Shown here: positions 25,439 through 33,950 of the stretch, in pieces
How positions within the stretch are numbered: position 1 is the stretch's first letter
Layout of the letters: each line of letters opens with the position of its first letter
Assembly (NCBI GenBank): GCA_002299965.1
Contig: DBOM01000033.1
Span: 1-56,350, forward strand
DNA: 56,350 nt
Origin: Caldiserica bacterium UBA646
GTDB taxonomy: Bacteria; Caldisericota; Caldisericia; Caldisericales; Caldisericaceae
Direction: 5' to 3'
Position numbers and translations under genes: made by a program
The notes under the pieces: model-generated
Database searches by the model: none
What the model was told of the DNA's origin: nothing
What the model saw: the letters and a program-made list of their open reading frames with translations, nothing else

Positions 25439-27307
25439 ATGAAAGGATATAAAGGCAAAATTATATATGTTAATTTAACAAACGGAGAGGCGCATAATGT
25501 GTCTCTCTCAGAAGAACTTGCTAAGGAATATATTGGCGGTTCTGGTATTGCAGCGAAGATTTTTATTGATAATTACAAGCCAGATTTAATTCCATTTTCA
25601 CCTGATAATCCCTTAATATTTATGACTGGCCCTCTTGCCGGCACAAAAGTACCTTCTACTTCACGATTTACCGTATCTGCACTTTCTCCGCTTACTGGCA
25701 TCTGGGGTGAGTCAAACAGTGGGGGTTATTTTGCAGCGAAATTAAAATTTGCAGGTTATGATGGCATTGTTGTAACAGGAAAAAGTGACACCCCTGTGTA
25801 TTTATACGTTGCGCCTGATAAGATTGAGATAAGGAATGCATCAAATTACTGGGGTATGGATACATATAAAACAGAAGGTGTGCTAAAGGAAAATCTTGGC
25901 AAAAATGCAGAAATACTTACCATAGGGCCTGCCGGAGAAAATCTTGTACTGTATGCATCTATCGTAAACAGGAAAGGACATCTTTCAGGAAGAACGGGGA
26001 TGGGTGCCGTAATGGGAAGTAAAAATTTGAAAGCAATTGTTGTCGAAGGCGAAGAACCCGTTGAAGTAGCTAATCCGGAGAAACTTGATGAAATACTTAA
26101 AGAAATATTACCATATTATCAGGAAAATATTACCGTTCTTGCTTTAAGAGATTCAGGTACAAACTCCTCATTTGACCTTGGCATCCAGATGGGTGACGTA
26201 CCTATAAAAAATTGGAGACTGGGAGAATGGGATAAGGCAGAGCGTTTAGGACCGTATCCTTACAAGGAAACAATTCAGAAAGGGATAGATACTTGTTATA
26301 ATTGCCCTGTTGCTTGTAAGCGTATTGTAGAAGTTAACGGCGGACCTTACAGTGTTGAAAAAGGACCAGGTCCTGAATATGAAACAGTTTGTGCATTTGG
26401 TACAATGCTCCTCATTGATGATTTAAAATTTATTTCAAAAGTTAATGATTTTGCTAACAGAATGGGATTTGACACAATTACCGCAGGGAGCACCATTGCT
26501 TTTCTTATGGATCTTTATGACCATGGCTTTATTACGGAAGATGATATTGATGGAGTAAGTCTTGAATGGGGTAATAAAGAAGCTGTACTTGAGCTTGTAA
26601 AGAAAATCCCGACAAAGGAAGGTGTGGGGAAATTACTTGCAATGGGAAGCAAAAAAATTGCAGAAAAACTTGAGAAAGGAAGAGAATTGCTTACCACCGT
26701 GAAAGGACTTGAAGTACCCATGCATGACCCAAGAGGAAATTTCGGACTTGCAATAGGATATGCAACTTCAGTAAGGGGCGGATGTCATGTATCTTCTCTT
26801 GTGTATCCTGCAACTGCTGGATTTGCATACTTTCCGGAAATTCCTGAACTTGCAGACTTTGGCGATCCTTTAAGTGACGATAGTAAGGCAGCCCTTGCAG
26901 CAAAGGCGAATGATTTTGGGATGTTCTTCCACGATTCTGCTATCTGGTGCATTCTTGGTGGTAGCGTACTTAACGCTACAGAGATAGTAAATATTTTTAA
27001 TGCTGTTACTGGTTTTGACTTTACGATAGAGGATATTTTAGAGAAAGGTGAAAAGATTTGGTTTTTAAAGAGAGGTATTTCTCATCTGTTTGGGATGCGT
27101 GTAAAAGACGATAAATTACCAGTAAAGCTTATTACTCCACTTAAAGAAGGCCCTACCGAAGGAGTTGCTCCCAATGTAGATAAACAACTTGAAGAGTTCT
27201 ATAATCTCCGTTCTATTGATTCTGAAACAGGGCTTCCCAAAAAAGAAAAATTACTTTCATTGGGCTTAACTAAATTGAGCGATTTATTGTATAATAAAAA
27301 TACTTAA
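25439..27307 (+). CDS. Tungsten-type aldehyde:ferredoxin oxidoreductase
   Basis: This enzyme oxidises aldehydes to acids and reduces ferredoxin, using a bis-pterin tungsten (or Mo) cofactor. The 622-residue protein has the AOR N-terminal domain ('SRFTVSALSPLTGIWGESNSGG' region), and the [4Fe-4S] ligands Cys286, Cys289 and Cys293 (CYNCPVACK) with Cys504, with spacing like that of the characterised Pyrococcus enzyme. The ATG follows the SCP2 stop by four bases and has no good Shine-Dalgarno, so it is probably coupled. In context it would oxidise the product of the alcohol dehydrogenase and recover reduced ferredoxin; the reverse, acid reduction, is also possible. Confidence 0.93.
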   Translation: MKGYKGKIIYVNLTNGEAHNVSLSEELAKEYIGGSGIAAKIFIDNYKPDLIPFSPDNPLIFMTGPLAGTKVPSTSRFTVSALSPLTGIWGESNSGGYFAAKLKFAGYDGIVVTGKSDTPVYLYVAPDKIEIRNASNYWGMDTYKTEGVLKENLGKNAEILTIGPAGENLVLYASIVNRKGHLSGRTGMGAVMGSKNLKAIVVEGEEPVEVANPEKLDEILKEILPYYQENITVLALRDSGTNSSFDLGIQMGDVPIKNWRLGEWDKAERLGPYPYKETIQKGIDTCYNCPVACKRIVEVNGGPYSVEKGPGPEYETVCAFGTMLLIDDLKFISKVNDFANRMGFDTITAGSTIAFLMDLYDHGFITEDDIDGVSLEWGNKEAVLELVKKIPTKEGVGKLLAMGSKKIAEKLEKGRELLTTVKGLEVPMHDPRGNFGLAIGYATSVRGGCHVSSLVYPATAGFAYFPEIPELADFGDPLSDDSKAALAAKANDFGMFFHDSAIWCILGGSVLNATEIVNIFNAVTGFDFTIEDILEKGEKIWFLKRGISHLFGMRVKDDKLPVKLITPLKEGPTEGVAPNVDKQLEEFYNLRSIDSETGLPKKEKLLSLGLTKLSDLLYNKNT

Positions 27308-27332
27308 TGTTAGATGACGAGGAGGCAGTGTA

Positions 27333-28574
27333 TTGAAAGCTGACGTAACAGTAATTGGAGGAGGCCCGGGAGGACTTGTTTCTGCTCTTTTTGCAAAAAG
27401 AAACGGTGCAAAAAAAGTGTTGATACTTGAGAGAGAAGATGAGTTGGGTGGAATATTAAAACAATGTATCCATAATGGTTTTGGCCTCGAATTATTTAAA
27501 AAAGATCTTACAGGTCCAGAGTATGCAGAGCGGTTAATAGATGATATCAATAAAGAGGGTGTTGATTATATGCTCGACACTATGGCAATCCACCTTTCAA
27601 ATGAACGTACAATCACTGCTGTAAATTCTAAGTACGGGGTGTTTAACATAGAACCGAAAAGTATTGTTCTTGCAATGGGATGCCGTGAGCGAGCCAGGGG
27701 CAACATTGTCATTCCCGGTACTCGTCCTGCAGGTATATATACTGCTGGTGTGGCACAGCGATTTATTAATATTGATGGATATTTGCCCGGAAAGAAAGTA
27801 GTTATTCTTGGATCTGGTGATATAGGGCTTATTATGGCAAGGCGGCTTACACTTGAGGGAGCAAAAGTAAAAGGTGTGTATGAAATTATGGATCACCCGG
27901 GTGGTCTTAAAAGAAATATCGTACAATGTTTAAATGATTTTGATATTCCGCTTTATCTTTCACATACTGTAATAGAGATAAAAGGAAAGGATAGGGTTAC
28001 TGGTGTTGTTGTTGCAAAGGTAGACGGGAAGATGCAGCCGATAGAGGGAACAGAAGAATTTGTTAAATGCGACACACTGCTTTTATCAGTGGGGCTTATT
28101 CCAGAAAATGAGCTTTCAAAAGAAGCCAACATTGAAATTTCTTCTAACACAAAAGGGCCTGTTATGAGTGAAACGATGGAAACAACAGTTCCTGGCATTT
28201 TTTCTTCTGGCAATGTATCTGTTGTGTTTGACCTTGTTGATTACGTTGCTGAAACCGGGGTAATTGCAGGTAAAAATGCCGCAGCGTTTGCAAAAGAAAA
28301 AAAGGAAAACAAAAAATTTATTAACATACTCCCTGGTAAAAATGTAGGGATACTTTTCCCCCACAGGTATTCATACGGAGACGATCTTATTTTATTTCTC
28401 CGTGCCGGTAAATGGATAGAAAGGCCTGTTAATATTGAGATAAAGCCTTTAAATATGAAGATGAGGAGATTATATACGCGTCCAAATGAGATGATAAGAA
28501 TTAAGATATTAAAAGATAAACTTTTATCAGTAAAAGACGATATTACCGTTTCCATAAAAGAGGTGGAGAGATGA
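27333..28574 (+). CDS. NAD(P)/FAD-dependent oxidoreductase (GlpB-like partner of GlpA-type dehydrogenase)
   Basis: This flavoprotein has 413 residues, an N-terminal FAD-binding GGGPGG at about 9-14, a second nucleotide-binding motif in the middle ('VVILGSGDIGLIMARR'), and a C-terminal tail that lacks a redox-active disulfide. In Thermotogota and Clostridia this family sits next to a GlpA-like gene and a DUF1667 gene, as here, forming a three-part glycerol-3-phosphate dehydrogenase. Start is TTG 27333 after GAGGAGG. Stop overlaps the DUF1667 start by four bases. Confidence 0.87.
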   Translation: MKADVTVIGGGPGGLVSALFAKRNGAKKVLILEREDELGGILKQCIHNGFGLELFKKDLTGPEYAERLIDDINKEGVDYMLDTMAIHLSNERTITAVNSKYGVFNIEPKSIVLAMGCRERARGNIVIPGTRPAGIYTAGVAQRFINIDGYLPGKKVVILGSGDIGLIMARRLTLEGAKVKGVYEIMDHPGGLKRNIVQCLNDFDIPLYLSHTVIEIKGKDRVTGVVVAKVDGKMQPIEGTEEFVKCDTLLLSVGLIPENELSKEANIEISSNTKGPVMSETMETTVPGIFSSGNVSVVFDLVDYVAETGVIAGKNAAAFAKEKKENKKFINILPGKNVGILFPHRYSYGDDLILFLRAGKWIERPVNIEIKPLNMKMRRLYTRPNEMIRIKILKDKLLSVKDDITVSIKEVER

Positions 28575-28924
28575 TAAAACACTTTACCTGTGTTATATGT
28601 CCCATAGGATGTGAAATTGATGTAGAAGAAAATGGGGATAAGGTAATTTCAATGAAAGGAAACAAGTGTGCGCGGGGAAAAGAATTTGTCATTCAAGAAT
28701 TGAAAGAGCCTATGCGTGTACTTACAACAACGGTAAGAATAAAAGGTGCGGAATTTAACATGCTTCCTGTGCGTACTGACAAGCCCATTCCCAAAAGACT
28801 CATTCCCATAACAATGGAAGATCTTGCAAAAATTGAAGTTAATGCACATGTCAAAATGTACAAAGTTATTGTGAAAAATATCGCAGGAACTAAAGTAAAC
28901 ATTATTGCAACGCGCAGTATGTAA
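28571..28924 (+). CDS. DUF1667 cysteine-motif protein
   Basis: This 117-residue protein has a CX2C-X3-C plus downstream Cys (Cys7, Cys10, Cys14, Cys33), likely an iron-sulfur or metal site, followed by a compact domain with the conserved 'LPVRTDKPIPK' stretch. DUF1667 genes accompany GlpA/GlpB-like flavoproteins in anaerobes and probably form an electron-transfer subunit. It is the last gene of the gntR operon. Its stop is only four bases from the stop of the convergent anti-sigma-like gene, and no terminator is visible between them. Confidence 0.9.
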   Translation: MIKHFTCVICPIGCEIDVEENGDKVISMKGNKCARGKEFVIQELKEPMRVLTTTVRIKGAEFNMLPVRTDKPIPKRLIPITMEDLAKIEVNAHVKMYKVIVKNIAGTKVNIIATRSM

Positions 28925-28928
28925 CCGT

Positions 28929-30080
28929 TTATTTTTCGTTAGGAACAATAAGAAAAAGAGTTGAGTCTTTTTCTATTATTCCCAAAATTTCCTTGCATTC
29001 CGCAGGAAATTCTTTAAACAAAGCCAGGGTGTTTGTTTCTGGTATGTACTTACTTATTGAAATCCCTTTTTCGCTATTTGAGATAATGTATATTCCATCT
29101 TCTCCTTCTATATAATGTGTATTCTCTCCTGTTTCAATGTCTATTCTATGAAATACTTTATTTTTCACATCAATTCTGTAAAGAGCGTTCTCAAACTCTG
29201 CAAATACACCATCAACATAACAAAAGATGTGTGTTGCTGAAATATTATTAAATAGAGTAACACTTCTATTTCTTAGGTTTAGCATCCCCGAAACAATTTT
29301 TCCTGTCTTTATAAAATGTGTGATAAAATACGCTTCTTTATTATTCCTTGTCACTATTGTGAATGGAGATTCAATATCTAATGGGAGTTTGTAATTATTA
29401 CTATGAGAAGAAATTGGATTATAGAAGGTGATGCCGTATGCATTATCTCTTGAAACAATAATCTTGTCACCAGTAAGAGGGAGGAGGACTTTTATTGGAT
29501 AAACCTCGTAGTTCTTAATTAGAAACTTTTCTTTGCTCAACTGTATTATAGAGACTTCGTGTGTTTTTTTATTGACAACATATAGATAATCGCCTATTCC
29601 TGCATAGACTTTATCATCCAATATTTTTATATCCCCCTTTATGCCTGTTAAGTTATTCACAGCAGGAGAAAGCATTTTGGTTTTTCCGTCCGAGAAGTCT
29701 GTGTAAAAAACAGTATATAAATTATTCGTCTCTTCAATAAACCAGATCGTTTGGGTCTCTTTATCATATGTAAAAGGTTGCTGTACATTATCAATAATTT
29801 TTATAGTTTTCTCAACGGTTATTACCTGTGGGATAATATCTCCACTTCTTAATAGTGAAATCTCTCCGCTTCTCCCGTATATAAAGGGCATAAGAACAGC
29901 AAAGAATAATACGATAAGAACGCCGGACACAAAAGATAATCTTCTGAATATAACTCTCCTTCTCTTTGCTCTTTGAAAACGCATTTCTATCTTTTGTCTT
30001 ACCCTGTTTTCATAGGGCGCAGTATCTATATATTTTGGTTTTATTTTTTTTAATTTTTTAATAAGTTTGTCATCTTTCAT
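28929..30080 (-). CDS. Anti-sigma-like membrane protein with extracytoplasmic domain
   Basis: This 383-residue protein has a basic cytoplasmic N-terminus (about 1-45), one transmembrane helix (about 46-66, 'LSFVSGVLIVLFFAVLMPFI'), and a large outside domain of repeated beta strands that resembles a degenerate propeller. It is encoded directly after the sigma factor, overlapping it by 11 bases, the standard arrangement for a membrane anti-sigma factor. The N-terminus has no clear zinc-binding HxxxCxxC motif, so this would be a non-ZAS type. The anti-sigma role is inferred from position and topology. Confidence 0.7.
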   Translation of the reverse strand: MKDDKLIKKLKKIKPKYIDTAPYENRVRQKIEMRFQRAKRRRVIFRRLSFVSGVLIVLFFAVLMPFIYGRSGEISLLRSGDIIPQVITVEKTIKIIDNVQQPFTYDKETQTIWFIEETNNLYTVFYTDFSDGKTKMLSPAVNNLTGIKGDIKILDDKVYAGIGDYLYVVNKKTHEVSIIQLSKEKFLIKNYEVYPIKVLLPLTGDKIIVSRDNAYGITFYNPISSHSNNYKLPLDIESPFTIVTRNNKEAYFITHFIKTGKIVSGMLNLRNRSVTLFNNISATHIFCYVDGVFAEFENALYRIDVKNKVFHRIDIETGENTHYIEGEDGIYIISNSEKGISISKYIPETNTLALFKEFPAECKEILGIIEKDSTLFLIVPNEK

Positions 30081-30597
30081 TTTTATCAGCCTCTACTGTA
30101 TTTTTTAATTTTTCGAGTGCCTTTTGCATTAATTTGTAATAAGCACTCTTACTTATGTTCAGTATAAAAGCTATTTCATTCTGCTTCTTTCTTTCGATAA
30201 AATGCATCCTTATTATTTCCTTTTCTCTAAAAGGCAGTTTTTCAATTGCTTGAAGCAATTCTTCCAGCTCAACATTTGGCGGGTCTTCAACGTCATAAAA
30301 CTCTTTATTTATAGGAAAAAGCTTTTTACTTCTGTAAAACCCGTATATTTCATTTTCTGCAATCTTGAATAAGTAAGTAGAAAACGAAGCCTTGAAATTA
30401 AACCTCCTAATATTTTTAAGTGCTTTGTAAAATGTTTCTGCTGTAATGTCCTCTGCAATATTTGTATCATTTACCCTTCTTAGTACGAAATTGAATATAT
30501 TGTTTGCGTATGCATTGTACAATGCATCAAATTGCCCGGGGTCTTTTCTTGCATTATATATTATTTGCTTTTCTTCATCTCGGCTAAGCTTTCCCAT
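30070..30597 (-). CDS. ECF-type RNA polymerase sigma factor
   Basis: This 175-residue protein has region 2 ('FDALYNAYANNIFNFVLRRV', 'AEDITAETFYKALKNI') and region 4 with a helix-turn-helix ('LPFREKEIIRMHFIERKKQN...ISKSAYYKLMQKALEKLK' in parts), the layout of group 4 (ECF) sigma-70 factors. A TTG three codons upstream (30606) is an alternative start; neither has a good Shine-Dalgarno, so translation is probably coupled to the lipoprotein gene upstream, whose stop is 16 bases away. It is followed by the overlapping anti-sigma-like gene. It is the obvious candidate to read the five ECF-like promoters in this island (inference). Confidence 0.88.
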   Translation of the reverse strand: MGKLSRDEEKQIIYNARKDPGQFDALYNAYANNIFNFVLRRVNDTNIAEDITAETFYKALKNIRRFNFKASFSTYLFKIAENEIYGFYRSKKLFPINKEFYDVEDPPNVELEELLQAIEKLPFREKEIIRMHFIERKKQNEIAFILNISKSAYYKLMQKALEKLKNTVEADKNER

Positions 30598-30613
30598 ATT
30601 GCACAATTGTAAT

Positions 30614-32101
30614 TCATTTTTGCAGTTTGCTCAAATCGATTATAATAAGCTTGCTATTTTTTTTGGAAAAGCTATCTTCAAAAGTTGTTGCTATAAGCAT
30701 TGAACCTGTAAAGGAAATCATGTCTGCGTTCTTTAATGTAAACAATGGCTCGCTTGTTTTTGTATCAAACACATATATACAATCAATTGCCTCTCCTGTA
30801 ATTCTGTTCACAGCAGTTGCAATGAGAATGTTATTTTTTATCTGCATATTGGTAAAACTTCCGCCTAACATATTTGGAGAGTAAGGAAATGGGGTTTCTC
30901 TTCCTGATCTATTAAAACAATAAATCTTATCGCCGTTAACAGCTATATAAGTTCTTTCATCATTCACAGCAATTTTGTCAAATCCCTTATCGAGGGTTTT
31001 TATTATCTTTCCGCTGTTTGAATCAATGATCAGTGTTTTCCCTTCGCCGGGGATAAAAAACAAACCGTTTTCTACTTTTACTTTGTTTTCGCTAAAATAT
31101 ATTCCTGTGTCAAACTTGTTCACAATATCCATACTATCCAGATCCACACAGTAGATATGCCCTTCATCAGGGGTAAAAAATGCTTTGTGTTCTATTATAG
31201 CAAAAGGCTCCACAAGAAAATTGCCTGAATATTCACCTGCAGGGAAGTCTCCCATCTCAGGAAAAGTGTGATCTGCAATAAATTTTCCTGTACGTTTATC
31301 AATTTTTATAATGCGAAGGTATGAATTTACAACCTGAAACAGGTAATAGTTACTTCCTCCGAGGTCTTTGCCTATAACGGGGTTCCCTTTTATATGCTTT
31401 CTCCATATATATCGGTGTTCTTTAGTGGAATATCCGTCGATCAGGTTATCATAAGTTTTATTGAAAAAATCAAAATCATAATTCACTATTATATCTTCCT
31501 TGCTAATTTCCCCCTGTGTTGGCCAATCCAATGTAGACTTATTGAGTAGATTTCCTTTTTCGTCTATTACATAAACGAAGTAGACTCCTTCATACACATT
31601 GTAAATACTGATATACACTTTTCCATCCATTAATTTGAAATCCTTTGTATCGTTTATGCACGCCTTACTGATTTCGTATTTCCAGATTTCCTGTTTTTTG
31701 TTTAAGTCAATGCAACGGATATATGTTCTTGCAGGGCCCCAGTATGCATCGGTGGCATAAAGCTTGTTTCCATCTACAATGGCGTAGTGTATGTTTTCGC
31801 ACTCTTCATCAAAGATTATCGGAACTTTCTCCAAATTAAAATTAAATAACGCATCTTTTTCTACTTTAATATTGCTTTTCCCCGCAATGTATCCTGTTTT
31901 TTCAATAACAATTCTATGCTCTCCTTTTGTAACACCGTCAATATCCAAAGGTGTTCTTCCTTTATAACTTCCGTCCGCATATACAAGTGTATCGGAAGGG
32001 TTTGATGCAATTCGTATCGTAACAGGGGCTTTGTCTTCCACTTTACAGCCTGTTAGTGCAATAAATAAGGCAAGTGCTAACAATAAAATTATTTTTTTCA
32101 T
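30614..32101 (-). CDS. PEGA-domain lipoprotein with beta-propeller
   Basis: This 495-residue exported protein starts with a lipoprotein signal ending in LTGC (Cys19), then a PEGA domain at about 28-92 ('NPSDTLVYADGSYKGRTPL', 'G-x-H-R-I-x-I-E-K-x-G-Y'), and then repeated PQQ/WD-like blades such as 'IRCIDLNKKQEIWKYE' and 'IYCVDLDSMDIVNKFD'. PEGA domains are found in surface proteins and are often thought to bind polysaccharide or wall material. It is followed by the sigma factor with only a short gap, so it may sense or report envelope state (inference). Confidence 0.82.
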   Translation of the reverse strand: MKKIILLLALALFIALTGCKVEDKAPVTIRIASNPSDTLVYADGSYKGRTPLDIDGVTKGEHRIVIEKTGYIAGKSNIKVEKDALFNFNLEKVPIIFDEECENIHYAIVDGNKLYATDAYWGPARTYIRCIDLNKKQEIWKYEISKACINDTKDFKLMDGKVYISIYNVYEGVYFVYVIDEKGNLLNKSTLDWPTQGEISKEDIIVNYDFDFFNKTYDNLIDGYSTKEHRYIWRKHIKGNPVIGKDLGGSNYYLFQVVNSYLRIIKIDKRTGKFIADHTFPEMGDFPAGEYSGNFLVEPFAIIEHKAFFTPDEGHIYCVDLDSMDIVNKFDTGIYFSENKVKVENGLFFIPGEGKTLIIDSNSGKIIKTLDKGFDKIAVNDERTYIAVNGDKIYCFNRSGRETPFPYSPNMLGGSFTNMQIKNNILIATAVNRITGEAIDCIYVFDTKTSEPLFTLKNADMISFTGSMLIATTFEDSFSKKNSKLIIIDLSKLQK

Positions 32102-32132
32102 AAGTTTTTCATCTCCATTTTAGCAAAGTTTG

Positions 32133-32167
32133 TACAAATATAAAGCTGGGGATTTAAGTCCCCAGCT
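32133..32167 (-). terminator. Terminator after the amidase gene
   Basis: A 9-bp perfect stem, AGCTGGGGA (32144-32152) and TCCCCAGCT (32159-32167), with a six-base loop, lies just past the amidase stop on the - strand. The downstream T content (TTTATATTT) is moderate, so partial readthrough into the lipoprotein-sigma-anti-sigma genes is plausible. Confidence 0.7.
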
Positions 32168-32177
32168 GATGAGTTAA

Positions 32178-33470
32178 TTAACCTGCACCATACTTCTCTA
32201 ATTCATAATCCATTCTATAAGTATGCAAAATTGGTGCGTCTGCCCAGGACGTATGATATCTATTTTCATTATGTGCATCAACAAGGGGTGTACCTGTGTA
32301 ATGTTCGAAAGCAGCGACTATTCCTACGTGGTCAGCTCCCCATTTATGGTTTCGATCCAGCGTTATCACATCAGCGAGTGCCGCATTATCATATGTTTCT
32401 GTCCAGCCGCATGGAGAAATTATTTGACCGGTTTTGTAATCAATGTTGTTTTCAATGTAATAATCCATATTATCAGCTCTGCACCAACTATAGGAAGAAT
32501 CTAGAGTTCCTTTTACAATATGCCATTCTTGTGAAGTATAAATATGAAGATCGTCGTCTACTATTTCTGGCTCTCCGTTATAATCCTCATCCATACTCCA
32601 CCGCCCTCCTTCATAGAGGCATTGTGATACAAAGTTTGCACAATCGCTTGGAAATGCAAGATATCCTGCACTATTAGGGCTACTGTTATCATTCCAGTGA
32701 GCATCTGCGTAATCTGCCGTAGGTCTTCTATAAGGGCTCTGGACAGTTGACTTTTCGGTAATGTGCTTATCATTATACCCCATACTTGATTTTATAAGTT
32801 CCTCATTTATCTCTTCTGGTAATGGCAGTTGTTCTGTCGGCGGGTTTGGAAATCCTTTAATTCCACAACCTGCAAACAATAGACCTATTTTAAAGCTATA
32901 TTCCGTCCCGCCAATATCTGCATTAATCAACTTTTCAACTTTCCAACCACCTTTGCCTTTTTTCATTATTACAGTATAATAATCTACTGTCGCAGCCGTC
33001 CAGGCGCCGTTTTCATCAACAGGAACAGCCCAATCTTGTGGAATATAGCGGGTTGTTTGCTTTGCATTTTTATCAGGTTTTACCTTATACATAAAAAACT
33101 GCTCCACGTATGCAACTGCTGCATCGTCTTTTTCATCGATTCTATATACCCTTATAAGTGGAATAAGCTTTACAATATTGAACTTTCCAAAACCTTCTGC
33201 TGCTCCATATATCCACTTTCTTAGTTCGGTTGTAGACTGTTTTCCCAATCTCGGATTTATAAAAACGTTCGAGAGTAAATTCTCATTTCCTTTTTCTCTT
33301 GTTCTAAATTCACTCATATCCTTGCTGCTTGCAAGATACGTCCGTTCCTTGAATAGTTCGTTGACAAGCTGCCCTGGACTTTCATTCGGTGAATAAGCAG
33401 CACTTTTTCCTACAAACAATACCATCATAAAGATGGATACAGTCAAAATAACTAAAATCTTTTTTTTCAT
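32178..33470 (-). CDS. Secreted protein with Amidase_6-type domain
   Basis: The 430-residue product has a Sec signal peptide (about 1-25, ending SAAYS), a ~210-residue N-terminal domain of unknown function, and a C-terminal amidase_6-type domain (about 247-425). The latter shows the NlpC-like cysteine in SDCANFVSQCL (Cys277), 'DVITLDRNHKWGADHVGIV' with the histidine, and the closing 'DAHNENRYHTSW'. Such domains are predicted to act on peptide amides, possibly wall peptides. Start ATG follows GGAG by seven bases. It is preceded by a 415-bp leader that carries one of the ECF-like promoters. Confidence 0.83.
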   Translation of the reverse strand: MKKKILVILTVSIFMMVLFVGKSAAYSPNESPGQLVNELFKERTYLASSKDMSEFRTREKGNENLLSNVFINPRLGKQSTTELRKWIYGAAEGFGKFNIVKLIPLIRVYRIDEKDDAAVAYVEQFFMYKVKPDKNAKQTTRYIPQDWAVPVDENGAWTAATVDYYTVIMKKGKGGWKVEKLINADIGGTEYSFKIGLLFAGCGIKGFPNPPTEQLPLPEEINEELIKSSMGYNDKHITEKSTVQSPYRRPTADYADAHWNDNSSPNSAGYLAFPSDCANFVSQCLYEGGRWSMDEDYNGEPEIVDDDLHIYTSQEWHIVKGTLDSSYSWCRADNMDYYIENNIDYKTGQIISPCGWTETYDNAALADVITLDRNHKWGADHVGIVAAFEHYTGTPLVDAHNENRYHTSWADAPILHTYRMDYELEKYGAG

Positions 33471-33834
33471 TATAATCTCCTAATTTTGATTTTATTTTTT
33501 AACAAATCTTTTCAGGCAATTAATTAAGCTCTTTTTTTCTACTTCTCATTCTGTTTTTCACTGTTACTTTATCAGCAATTTATATCCTTAATCTCTTTTC
33601 TTCAATCTCAGATTCACTTTTAAAACCCTACTCAATGAATTCCTTCACCGCCGTTCGTTCGCTTTAGTTTTTCATCTCTCCACATTCATTTATACCACCT
33701 CCCTCAAATAAAGTTTCCTTAAAATAATGTTTGTTAAGGTCAGGATTGCCACTTCACTCGTTTCACGAGCTCCTCACAATATACGATGACCACCTTTTCT
33801 TCATTTTTTTTATTATCGCCTTTTAAAAAATTCT
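33471..33834 (-). other. Long amidase leader with very short ORF and hairpin
   Basis: This stretch has no ordinary gene. On the - strand it holds a strong Shine-Dalgarno, GGGAGGTGG (33695-33703), and a five-codon ORF, MNVER, at 33689-33672. It also has a short hairpin, CTCGT-TTC-ACGAG (33757-33769). The sequence at 33694-33718 matches the equivalent place in the two repeat copies near 37.95 and 40.57 kb, so it belongs to the same leader family. It is probably an untranslated leader with regulatory short ORFs. Confidence 0.6.
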
Positions 33835-33888
33835 CCTTCTATATATTAGATACACAACTCACAAAAAAGTCCCATATTTTTTGAGAAT
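33835..33888 (-). promoter_or_regulatory. ECF-like promoter motif A (amidase)
   Basis: Read on the - strand, this is AAAAAATATGGGACTTTTTT, about 12 bases, then GTATCTAATATATAG. It is the most divergent of five copies, sharing the A-tract, T-tract and TCTAATATAT block. It points at the amidase gene about 370 bp downstream. Confidence 0.6.
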
Positions 33889-33950
33889 TTGCCAAGGATT
33901 TCTTTCTTATGTTTACCAGCTAAAAGATATTTATCCCTCAAAGAAGTATA

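Noticed and set aside
33757..33769. CTCGTTTCACGAG, which contains a half of the parS sequence
   Set aside because: Only one half-site is present and the sequence is a 5-bp stem with a 3-base loop, not a 16-bp parS dyad. It is part of the amidase leader.
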